A DNA stretch of 12,542 nt from Actinomycetota bacterium (GTDB lineage Bacteria > Actinomycetota > Acidimicrobiia > Acidimicrobiales > Iamiaceae). The notes under the pieces are model-generated. The model was not told the origin of the DNA and ran no database searches. It saw only the letters and a list, made by a program, of their open reading frames with translations. The stretch covers positions 1 to 12,542 of the forward strand of contig JADGOP010000023.1 of NCBI GenBank assembly GCA_017882935.1, written 5' to 3'. Numbering within the stretch: position 1 is the stretch's first letter; each line of letters opens with the position of its first letter. Positions 1 to 6,488 of this stretch are shown piece by piece. The position numbers and the translations under genes were made by a program.

Positions 1-23
1 GTTGTAGAAGGGCGTGTTCCCGC

Positions 24-689
24 TCAGCCCGTCCCGGACCGGGCGTCGGAGCCGCCTGCGGTCGCGGCGCCGGCCGCGCCCTGGTCCTCCTGCGGGATGA
101 GGAGCAGGGCACCGAACAGGAAGCACAGGCCGCCGATGAACGTGCCGAGGTTGTCGAGCACGAGGCTCGCCGCGTGGCCCGTCGACGGCACCACGTAGGC
201 GCCCAGCGCGGAGATCGCGAACGCGATCGACCCCGTCATGTTGAGCATGGCCACCGACCAGGTCAGGTCGCGGGGTCGCCACTGGAGCCAAGGTCGGCGC
301 ACGTCGGCGTACACCAGCGCGCTGGCGATGAGGAACGCGATGCACCCGCGGGCGTCGGGGGTCCACACCCGACGCTGTGCCTGGGCCGCGGTGAGCCCCT
401 GCTGCATGGCCGAGTAGGTGCTGACGTTGAACATCAGCGTGCCGACGAACTGCACCACCCCTGCCCACCACTCCGGGCGGCTGCCGGTGCGGACCCGTGC
501 TCGCCACCGGATCGACGTGCGTGGCCGCTGGTCGGCGCGGATCACCCCGGCCGACAGCAGCACCTGGAGCAGGGCGGCGGAGGTGAAGAAGATCGAGCCG
601 ACGAAGTAGGTCACCCCGTCGGCCGCAGGACCGACCGCGTTCGCGTACGGGGGCAGCGCGCCGAGCGCGAAGCACGACGAGCCCACCAT
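24..689 (-). CDS. YrhK-like multi-pass membrane protein (start uncertain)
   Basis: The product from the ATG at 689 has 221 residues and is mostly hydrophobic. Likely membrane segments are near residues 1-16, 27-48, 75-94, 114-130, 144-167 and 178-199. A short pattern recurs at segment starts: VGSSCF, VGSIFF, VGTLMF, TGSIAF. This resembles the YrhK-like domain seen in actinobacterial membrane proteins of unknown role, so the call rests on pattern memory. The C-terminal tail after 200 is low-complexity Ala/Gly. The ATG probably falls inside the first membrane helix. The frame stays open upstream to the DUF1028 stop at 840-842 and would add a plausible juxtamembrane stretch ending KTKWWEPGRADWQVAALF. 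That stretch has no ATG, GTG or TTG. A CTG at 782-780 lies 11 nt after GGAGAG and could be the true start. The gene follows DUF1028 closely and is probably co-transcribed with it. No function can be given. Confidence 0.7.
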   Translation of the reverse strand: MVGSSCFALGALPPYANAVGPAADGVTYFVGSIFFTSAALLQVLLSAGVIRADQRPRTSIRWRARVRTGSRPEWWAGVVQFVGTLMFNVSTYSAMQQGLTAAQAQRRVWTPDARGCIAFLIASALVYADVRRPWLQWRPRDLTWSVAMLNMTGSIAFAISALGAYVVPSTGHAASLVLDNLGTFIGGLCFLFGALLLIPQEDQGAAGAATAGGSDARSGTG

Positions 690-839
690 GAACAGGGCCG
701 CGACCTGCCAGTCGGCCCGCCCGGGCTCCCACCACTTCGTCTTCGGCCGGTCGGCCCGGTCGCCACGGTCGTCGATCGTCAGACGGTAGTGGTCTCTCCG
801 GCCTCGAACGAGACTTCCGTTGCGCCCCGCCCGCGTGGC

Positions 840-1736
840 TCAGCCGAGGAGGTCGTCGACGGTGACGTCGTCGGACAGCGGGATGAGCCCCTTCGCCGCG
901 AAGCTGCGGACCAGGACCTCCCACGTCGGACGATCCGCCACCAGCGAGGTGAGCTCGGCCACCCCGGCGTCGTGCGCGCCCGACGCGATCAGCGCGCCGG
1001 CCCGCAGGAACCGCAGGTTCTCCTCGCCCGGGAGCAGGGCGAGGGCCTCGTCGATGGTGACCAGCCCACCGGCGGCGTCGCCGCCGAAGACCTGCGCGAC
1101 CGCTCGATCGAACCCGGCGAACGCCTCGGCCGCTGTCACCAGCCGACCGAGCTCGCCCAGGGGATCGTCGCTCCGGTCGACCCGCAGGTCGACGACGACG
1201 CCGTCGGCCGGCGAGTCGGGCACCGCGCCCGAGACGACGAGCAGCGCAGCCGACATGCGGCCGCGGGCATCGCCGCCGGCCTCCTCGCCCGCGACCAGGG
1301 CCGCGAGCAGGCGCCGCGCCAACGGGCCCGAGGAGGACCCGAACGAGGCGGCCATGGCAGGCCACACGTCGGGACTGCTCATCATGTTCGCCTGCACGGC
1401 GAAGCCCTCCCCCACCACCTCCCCCGCGTGGTCGATGCAGAGCGCCCCCGTGGCCGCAGCGACGGTGCCGTCGGCCCCCACCACACCCACCTGACGGAGG
1501 TCGAACAGCGGGTCGGCCGTCTGCGCCGCAGAGAGCGCCTCGACCGCCGTCGCACCGAGCGCGAGCTCGTCGAGGCAACGCGGCCCGTAGGCGGGCTCGC
1601 CGATGGCCTGCGTCGCCACGGCGCCCACGCCGGGACGCGCCCACGGGACCACGGCACCGACCGCGAACATGCACGTCTGGACGGCGACACCGAGCTCGCC
1701 GGTCGCAACGTCGCGGGCGACGATCGAATACGTCAT
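840..1736 (-). CDS. DUF1028 family protein (Ntn-hydrolase-like) with C-terminal extra domain
   Basis: This 298-residue protein has the hallmarks of DUF1028. They are an N-terminal YSIVARD (3-9), GEGFAVQANMM (109-119), GGDARGRMSAALLVV (154-168) and DLRVD (183-187). From memory the family is placed in the Ntn-hydrolase fold group, and its members are suspected amidases or peptidases without a proven substrate. Residues from about 211 to 298 are helical and Ala/Leu rich, like the TPR-like or putative peptidoglycan-binding tail that many DUF1028 proteins carry. The ATG start is well supported: GGAGG lies 9 nt upstream on the minus strand and the protein begins exactly at the conserved motif. It is divergent from the formamidase-like gene at 1871 and upstream of the YrhK-like gene, whose frame it shares across its TGA stop. 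Family assignment is confident. Function is unknown. Confidence 0.9.
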   Translation of the reverse strand: MTYSIVARDVATGELGVAVQTCMFAVGAVVPWARPGVGAVATQAIGEPAYGPRCLDELALGATAVEALSAAQTADPLFDLRQVGVVGADGTVAAATGALCIDHAGEVVGEGFAVQANMMSSPDVWPAMAASFGSSSGPLARRLLAALVAGEEAGGDARGRMSAALLVVSGAVPDSPADGVVVDLRVDRSDDPLGELGRLVTAAEAFAGFDRAVAQVFGGDAAGGLVTIDEALALLPGEENLRFLRAGALIASGAHDAGVAELTSLVADRPTWEVLVRSFAAKGLIPLSDDVTVDDLLG

Positions 1737-1870
1737 CGTGACGGACCTCCATCTCCCGGTCGCAGGGACCGCCAGCCTCGCGCCGCCGCGGTTTCGGGGA
1801 CGGCTCCGGCGCGAGATGCGCCGAAGCTGCCCATCCGCTCGTCCTCTGAGGACCGTCTACCGTTTCGCGC
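1737..1870. promoter_or_regulatory. Divergent promoter region with three short dyads
   Basis: This 134-bp gap separates the DUF1028 gene (minus) from the formamidase-like gene (plus). It holds CGGTC/GACCG (1757-1761 and 1767-1771), CGGCGC/GCGCCG (1807-1812 and 1818-1823, 5-nt spacer) and GTCCTC-T-GAGGAC (1841-1853). A TACCGT hexamer at 1858-1863 ends 7 bp before the GTG at 1871, which is the usual spacing of a -10 box in actinobacterial leaderless transcripts. The third dyad would fall between -35 and -10, a common operator position. No good -35 hexamer is visible. The dyads are seen directly; their role is inferred. Confidence 0.45.
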
Positions 1871-3493
1871 GTGGCGACCAGCGACGACCGGGGGGGCAAG
1901 CACGGCCGACCGAACTACTGGACGCGGCGCGCGGTGGTCGGCGGCATCGTGGCCGTCCCCCTCGCAGCGGTGGCCTGGTCGATCGAACGGTCCCTCGACC
2001 CGTCCAAGGACAGCAAGCACGCGAACGCCGGGACGCCCGCCGACTCCACCTCTGGCGGGGCCTCGGCCGGTCCGTTGAGGGTGACCATCGCGCAGGAGAA
2101 CGCCCGTCCCGGCACCGGCGAGTGGGCCGTCTCGCAGGACCCCGCGGCGTGGGACAAGGTGCGTGGCTTCGCGAGCCGCACGAGCGTGGCCCCGGGTGAG
2201 CCGTTCCAGCTCTACGTGGGCACGGCTGCGGCCCACTACACCGTCACCGCCTACCGCATGGGCCACTACGGCGGCCGTGGGGGCCGGAAGGTCTGGTCGT
2301 CGGGACCCCTCCCCGGCAAGGTCCAGGCGCCGGCGCGCACCGATCCCGCCACCAACATGCGCGACGCGCCCTGGACGCCCTCGCTCACCGTCACCCCCGA
2401 CCACGACTGGGTGCCCGGTTCGTACCTGTTCAAGCTCGTGAGCGACGACGGGGGCGAGTCGCAGATCCCACTCGTTGTGCGCGACGACGAGCGGCCCGCG
2501 GCGGCCCACATCCAGCACGACGTCACCACCTGGCAGGCCTACAACAAGTGGGGCGGAGCGAGCCTCTACGAGGGCGACAACGGCCGCTCCCAGAAGGTGA
2601 GCTTCGACCGCCCCTACGACCTGAGCGGGTCGGGCAACTTCCTGGGGGGCGTCCACGAGATCTCGGCGCTCATCGAGTCGCTCGGCTACGAGGTCACGTA
2701 CTCGACCAGCCTCGACACGCATGCCCGGCCCCACGACGCGAGCCGCTACAAAGTGTGGATCTCGCCCGCCCACGACGAGTACTGGTCGCTCGAGATGCGC
2801 AACGGGGTGGAGGCCGCCCGTGACTCGGGTGTGAACCTCATGTTCCTGGGCGCCAACTGCATGTACCGCCGCATCCGCCTCGAGCCGTCACCCATCGGGC
2901 CGAACCGCCACGAGGTCAACTACCGCATCGCCGCCGACGATCCGCTGAACAGCGTCGACCCCCAGCGCGTCACCACCAGCTGGCGTGAGGCGCCGGCGGC
3001 ACGACCCGAGAGCTCGATCACCGGCGTCTACTACGAGTCGAACCCGGTGAAGGCGAACATGGTGATCGTCGATGCCGGCGCCTGGATGTTCGAGGGCACG
3101 GGCGTGCACAACGGTGACCAGTGGTTCGACCTGGTCGGCAACGAGTACGACCGGGTCACGCCCGAGGTGCCCACGCCACCCACCATCCAGGTGCTGGCCC
3201 ACTCGCCCGTGGTGTGCCGCGGGCACGACAGCTTCGCCGACATGACCTATTACACGACCCCCAGCGGCGCGGGCGTATTCTCCGCCGGGAGCATCTGGTT
3301 CGAGCGCCACCTGCTGCCGGGCGGCACCGGCACCGACGCGCAGACGGTGGGCATGGTGACCAACCTGCTGCGGGTGTTCACCAAGGCCCCCGCAGGCCAC
3401 ACCCACCCGGCGGTGTCGAACCTGGCGGCCCTGGGCATCCACGCGGGGTACCTGCCGACCAACTGGGGCGAGCTGGGCGCGGGCACGCGGTGA
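1871..3493 (+). CDS. Exported N,N-dimethylformamidase beta-subunit-like protein
   Basis: The 540-residue product matches the family named after the large subunit of N,N-dimethylformamidase, an iron-dependent amidohydrolase that splits DMF to dimethylamine and formate. Motifs I can read are TWQAYNKWGG (220-229), VSFDRPYD (243-250), SPAHDEYWSLEMRNGVEAARDSG (split here as SPAHDEYW 298-305 and NGVEAARDSG 311-320), FLGANCMYRR (325-334) and GNEYDR (423-428). I cannot assign the iron ligands reliably. The N-terminus has twin Arg (19-20) before a hydrophobic stretch (21-36), so it may be Tat-exported or membrane-anchored. A low-complexity Ser/Gly/Ala linker follows (50-67). Residues 68-205 look like a beta-rich domain ahead of the catalytic part. 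The GTG start has no close Shine-Dalgarno but does have a -10-like TACCGT 7 bp upstream. It is about 200 residues shorter than the true DMFase subunit, and no small subunit gene is nearby. The substrate is therefore unknown. Confidence 0.85.
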   Translation: MATSDDRGGKHGRPNYWTRRAVVGGIVAVPLAAVAWSIERSLDPSKDSKHANAGTPADSTSGGASAGPLRVTIAQENARPGTGEWAVSQDPAAWDKVRGFASRTSVAPGEPFQLYVGTAAAHYTVTAYRMGHYGGRGGRKVWSSGPLPGKVQAPARTDPATNMRDAPWTPSLTVTPDHDWVPGSYLFKLVSDDGGESQIPLVVRDDERPAAAHIQHDVTTWQAYNKWGGASLYEGDNGRSQKVSFDRPYDLSGSGNFLGGVHEISALIESLGYEVTYSTSLDTHARPHDASRYKVWISPAHDEYWSLEMRNGVEAARDSGVNLMFLGANCMYRRIRLEPSPIGPNRHEVNYRIAADDPLNSVDPQRVTTSWREAPAARPESSITGVYYESNPVKANMVIVDAGAWMFEGTGVHNGDQWFDLVGNEYDRVTPEVPTPPTIQVLAHSPVVCRGHDSFADMTYYTTPSGAGVFSAGSIWFERHLLPGGTGTDAQTVGMVTNLLRVFTKAPAGHTHPAVSNLAALGIHAGYLPTNWGELGAGTR

Positions 3494-3502
3494 CCCCGCG
3501 CC
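3476..3502. terminator. GC hairpin between convergent genes
   Basis: GGCGCGGG (3476-3483) pairs perfectly with CCCGCGCC (3495-3502) around an 11-nt loop. The stop codon of the formamidase-like gene (3491-3493) is in the loop, and the convergent F420-oxidoreductase gene ends 14 nt further on at 3516. There is no T-tract. A bidirectional terminator is plausible by position only. Confidence 0.4.
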
Positions 3503-3515
3503 GGCTCGCCAGGGC

Positions 3516-4535
3516 TCAGGCCGCTCGCAGCGCGTCGAGGATCTCCCCGGCGCACGAGGGGTCGACGCGGTAGGGGAAGTAGAAGCCGACCCGGTCGGCC
3601 ACCCCGGCGCAGCGGGCCGCGATGCCCGCGCCGACCTGGTCGGGGGTGCCGCGCACGGCGATGGTGTCGAGGAGCGTGTCGTCGATCAGCGCCGGCATGG
3701 CCTCCCAGCGGCCTTCCTTGGTGAGCCGGTTCAGCTCGGGCTGGAGGTCGCCGTAGCCGTGGGAGTCGAGCACCGGGCGGTAGGCAGGCGTGGAGGCGTA
3801 GAACGAGAGCAGCCACCGGGCCCCCTCGTCGGCACGCGCCTGCTCCTCGTCGTCGCGACCGCAGGCCATGATCAGCTCGGCCACGACCTCGATGTCGGCG
3901 CGTGACCGGCCACCCGCGGCGAGGCCCACGTCGACGGCGGGCAGGGTGTGGTCGTGCACGAAGCGGTCGGTGTTGAACGGGTGGATCAGCAGCCCGTCGG
4001 CCACCTCGGCGGCCATGGCCACCATCTTCGGCCCGAGGCCACCGACCAGGATCCGCGGCACGCCGAAGGGGTTGGGGCCCGGGTTGAACGTGGGCGGCAT
4101 CAGCGTGTGGGTGGTGAACTCGCCACGGAAGTCGAGCTGCTCGCCGGTCTCCCAGCACCGCAGCACCGCGTGCGTGGCCTGCACCACCTCACGCATGCGG
4201 GCGACCGGACGTGCGAACTGCGAGCCGTAGCGCTTCTCGATGTGCGACCGGACCTGACTGCCGAGCCCCAACCTGAAGCGCCCCTTCGAGAGCAGCTGGA
4301 GGTCGTAGGCCTGGTGGGCGAGGTGCACCGGGCTGCGGGGGAACGCGATGGCCACGTTCGTCATGAGGTCGAGGTCGGCGCCGCTGCCCGCTGCGAGGAC
4401 CAGCGGCACGAAGACATCGTGCGGGCCCTCGAACGTGAAGGCGCCGTCGAACCCCATCTCGGCGAGCTCGCGGGCACGGCCCGCCACATCACCGAGGTGG
4501 TCGGCATCGAGACGGGTGTCGACCGGGATGTCCAT
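3516..4535 (-). CDS. LLM-class F420-dependent oxidoreductase (TIGR03617-like)
   Basis: The product has 339 residues and the (beta/alpha)8 luciferase-like fold. These enzymes use reduced or oxidised cofactor F420 for hydride transfer in actinobacteria. Visible markers are GFDGAFTFEGPHDVFVPL (split as GFDGAFTFE 28-36 and PHDVF 38-42), the strand TNVAIAFPRSPVHLA (59-73), the diagnostic LSKGRFRLGLGSQV (82-95), KRYG (101-104) and ILVGGLGPKM (162-171). This set matches the MSMEG_2256-type subfamily TIGR03617, whose substrate is not known. The ATG start has an AAGGTG about 5 nt upstream and begins at the first beta strand. It lies 85 bp downstream of the Ohr gene on the same strand, separated by a strong 49-nt hairpin, so it may be in a different transcript. 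Subfamily assignment is from memory; the fold is confident. Confidence 0.88.
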   Translation of the reverse strand: MDIPVDTRLDADHLGDVAGRARELAEMGFDGAFTFEGPHDVFVPLVLAAGSGADLDLMTNVAIAFPRSPVHLAHQAYDLQLLSKGRFRLGLGSQVRSHIEKRYGSQFARPVARMREVVQATHAVLRCWETGEQLDFRGEFTTHTLMPPTFNPGPNPFGVPRILVGGLGPKMVAMAAEVADGLLIHPFNTDRFVHDHTLPAVDVGLAAGGRSRADIEVVAELIMACGRDDEEQARADEGARWLLSFYASTPAYRPVLDSHGYGDLQPELNRLTKEGRWEAMPALIDDTLLDTIAVRGTPDQVGAGIAARCAGVADRVGFYFPYRVDPSCAGEILDALRAA

Positions 4536-4558
4536 GCCGTCACCTTGTCACGCCGCGA

Positions 4559-4607
4559 GTTCACTGCACCGATTCCGCGCGTGGCACGCGCTTCTGGTGC
4601 AGTGAAC
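4559..4607. repeat. 49-nt nested palindrome A (hairpin/terminator-like)
   Basis: The outer arms GTTCACTGCACC (4559-4570) and GGTGCAGTGAAC (4596-4607) are perfect 12-bp complements. Inside lies a second perfect dyad, GCGCGTG (4577-4583) and CACGCGC (4585-4591), almost concentric with the outer one (centres 4583 and 4584). The whole could fold into one long hairpin with a small internal loop of 6 and 4 nt. It begins 13 nt after the Ohr stop codon in the direction of transcription and 23 nt before the next start codon. There is no T-tract. It has the same length, the same ends and 28 of 49 identical positions as the hairpin at 8821-8869. Confidence 0.75.
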
Positions 4608-4620
4608 CTGCGCCCGGTGC

Positions 4621-5046
4621 TCAGGGCTCGACGCAGCTGACCTCGACGGCGATGTTGTTGCGGGTGGCGCGTGAGTAGGGGCACACCTTGTGAGCCTCGT
4701 CGACCAGGGCGCTGGCGGTGGCGTGGTCGAGGCCCGGGAGCTCGGCCTCGATGCGACCTGCGATGTCGATCCCGCCCTCGGTGTTCATCACCAGGCTGAC
4801 GGTCACCGACACGGCCGACTCGCTCACGTCGGCCTTCTGCTGACGGGCCACCAGCTTCAGCGCGCTGTGGAAGCACGCCGCCCAGCCCGTGGCGAAGAGC
4901 TGTTCGGGGTTGGTGCCGGGGCCGCCGTCGCCGCCGATCGAGGCCGGGATCGACAGCTGGAGGTCGAGCCGCTCGTCGGAGGACACGACGCGTCCCTCGC
5001 GCCCTCCCCAGGCGGTGGACGTGGCGGAGTACAGGGCGTCGCTCAT
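4621..5046 (-). CDS. ohr: Organic hydroperoxide resistance protein, Ohr subfamily of OsmC
   Basis: The product has 141 residues, the normal Ohr length. Ohr is a cytosolic dithiol peroxidase that reduces organic and lipid hydroperoxides. The two redox cysteines are present: Cys58 in ATGWAACFHSAL and Cys122 in KVCPYSRATRNNI, the second motif being typical of Ohr rather than OsmC proper. The N-terminal GGREGRV (14-20) carries the conserved arginine, and NPEQLFATG (46-54) the conserved glutamate that positions the substrate. The ATG is preceded by GAGGAG 8 nt away. Its usual regulator OhrR, a MarR-family protein, is not encoded in this window. It lies between the DUF445 gene and the F420-dependent oxidoreductase on the same strand. 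Confidence 0.95.
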   Translation of the reverse strand: MSDALYSATSTAWGGREGRVVSSDERLDLQLSIPASIGGDGGPGTNPEQLFATGWAACFHSALKLVARQQKADVSESAVSVTVSLVMNTEGGIDIAGRIEAELPGLDHATASALVDEAHKVCPYSRATRNNIAVEVSCVEP

Positions 5047-5092
5047 GCGGGTGGCTCCTCGTTGGCGGGCGGGCTGCCGGCCCCGGGTCCAA

Positions 5093-5133
5093 CCGCTCCG
5101 GGGTCGCCCCTGTTCCCGGAGCTCCCGGAGCGG
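5093..5133. terminator. 10-bp inverted repeat between DUF445 and ohr
   Basis: CCGCTCCGGG (5093-5102) and CCCGGAGCGG (5124-5133) are perfect complements with a 21-nt spacer, and GGAGCTCC (5118-5125) forms a competing short palindrome. The element sits in the 96-bp gap just after the DUF445 stop and 47 bp before ohr. It could end the DUF445 transcript or act in ohr control. There is no T-tract, so I favour neither strongly. Confidence 0.4.
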
Positions 5134-5142
5134 CGCCGCAGG

Positions 5143-6426
5143 TCAGTGCGCGAGGAGCTGGCCCACCGAGTAGATGACCAGCCCGGCCAGGCCGCCCACG
5201 ACGGTGCCGTTGATGCGGATGAACTGGAGGTCGCGGCCGACCTGCAGCTCGATGCGGCGGGTCGACTCGGCCGGGTCCCACCGCTCGACCGTCGTGGCGA
5301 TGAGGTCGCCGATCTCACCGCGCGACTGCTCCACCACCGTGACCGCGAACGACACCAGCCAGTCGTCGACCTTGGCCTGGAGCGCGGGGTCGTCGCGCAG
5401 CTGGGAACCGAACGACAGCACGGCCGACTCGATGCGCTGGCGCAGCTCGGACTCGGGATCGGCGCTGAGCTCGAGGAGCGAGGCCTTGAGGTCCTGCCAC
5501 ACGCCTCCCGACCACTGCCGGAGCGCGGGGTGCGCGAGCACCTCCTCCTTCAGGTCCTCGGCGCGGCGCTGCATGTCGGGCGACCTCTTGAGGGCGTCGG
5601 CGAGCTCGTTCACGCGATCGTCGAAGGAGACGCGCAGCTCGTGGGCCGGGTTGTCGGCGACCTCGTGCAGCAGCCGCTGCATCACCTCGAAGAGCTTGGC
5701 GAAGATGCGGTCGTCGAGCGGCTGGGGCACCCACCACGGCGACTCCTGATCGAGCCGGGCGCGCAGCGCGTCGCGGCTGTCGTGGAGCACCTCGGCGACA
5801 CGGTGCAGGACCACGCTCAGCAGCTGCTGGTGGCGATCGTCGGCGACCGCGATGTCGAGCACCCGACCGAGCGGTGGGCCGACGGGCGTGGCCCGCAACC
5901 GGCTCGAGATCGATTGCTCGATGGCGTCCTGGATCTCCTCGTCGCGCAAGGCGCCGACCACGCTCGCCACCACCGTGCCGGCCTGCTCCCCGACCTTGGC
6001 GGCGTTGGCCGGCTGGGCCAGCCAGGAGCCGAGCCGCGCGGAGATGGGCGTGGCCCGGAGCTTCTCCCCGACCACCTCGGCCGTGAGGAAGTTGGTCTCG
6101 ACGAAGGTGCCCAGCCCCCGGCCGATGTCGTCCTTGCGGTTCGGGATGATGGCCGTGTGCGGGATCGGCAGACCGAGCGGTCGCTTGAACAGCGCGGTGA
6201 CGGCGAACCAGTCGGCCAGGGCGCCCACCATCGAGGCCTCGGCGAAGGCGGCCACGTAGCCCAGCCACGGGTGGCCCGACTCGAAGGCCCGCGCGACGAC
6301 GAACAACACGGTGGCAGCGAGCAGCAGCCCGAGGGCCACCGACTTCATGCGGGCGAGGTCGTGCGACCGACGGGCTTCGTCGGCGCTCGGCTCGATGGTG
6401 CGAGGTGCGGCCGTGGGAGACGTCAC
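5143..6426 (-). CDS. DUF445 family membrane protein (YjiN-like)
   Basis: The 427-residue product matches DUF445, a bacterial inner-membrane family with unknown biochemical role. A hydrophobic segment at 28-47 is followed by a second at 54-80, which runs into the family signature GALADWFAVTALFKRPLG (68-85) and PHTAIIPNRKDDIG (89-102). A long charged, helical and probably coiled-coil central part (about 105-395) follows, then a C-terminal hydrophobic anchor around 407-425. This in-out-in layout and length are normal for the family. The GTG start at 6426 directly abuts a GGAAGG, which is too close for a good ribosome site. An internal ATG at codon 27 (6348) would still keep both N-terminal helices and cannot be excluded. 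It is downstream of the CoA-transferase gene (62-bp gap) and may share its transcript. Confidence 0.9.
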   Translation of the reverse strand: MTSPTAAPRTIEPSADEARRSHDLARMKSVALGLLLAATVLFVVARAFESGHPWLGYVAAFAEASMVGALADWFAVTALFKRPLGLPIPHTAIIPNRKDDIGRGLGTFVETNFLTAEVVGEKLRATPISARLGSWLAQPANAAKVGEQAGTVVASVVGALRDEEIQDAIEQSISSRLRATPVGPPLGRVLDIAVADDRHQQLLSVVLHRVAEVLHDSRDALRARLDQESPWWVPQPLDDRIFAKLFEVMQRLLHEVADNPAHELRVSFDDRVNELADALKRSPDMQRRAEDLKEEVLAHPALRQWSGGVWQDLKASLLELSADPESELRQRIESAVLSFGSQLRDDPALQAKVDDWLVSFAVTVVEQSRGEIGDLIATTVERWDPAESTRRIELQVGRDLQFIRINGTVVGGLAGLVIYSVGQLLAH

Positions 6427-6468
6427 CCTTCCGTGTCTAGCGCCTCACCCGGCGACCTCCTCGGGAGA

Positions 6469-6480
6469 GGGCACGTGCCC
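6469..6480. promoter_or_regulatory. 12-bp perfect palindrome GGGCACGTGCCC
   Basis: An uninterrupted palindrome with a CACGTG core lies in the 62-bp gap between the CoA-transferase stop and the DUF445 start, 42 bp upstream of the latter. It could be an operator or a weak hairpin. In such GC-rich DNA chance is also possible. Confidence 0.25.
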
Positions 6481-6488
6481 GCGGCCAC

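Noticed and set aside
840..842. UGA readthrough joining DUF1028 to the YrhK-like protein
   Set aside because: The frames are continuous, but no readthrough signal is visible, and a CTG start downstream is a simpler explanation.
1731..1743. CGTCA-TCG-TGACG dyad at the DUF1028 start
   Set aside because: Arms of only 5 bp overlap the start codon and coding sequence. Probably chance, although it resembles the dyad at 10621.
174..2078. Very long plus-strand open frame (634 codons) opposite the YrhK-like and DUF1028 genes
   Set aside because: It is an Arg/His/Gly-rich shadow frame caused by high GC in third positions. It has no recognisable domain, and the minus-strand genes there have clear family motifs.
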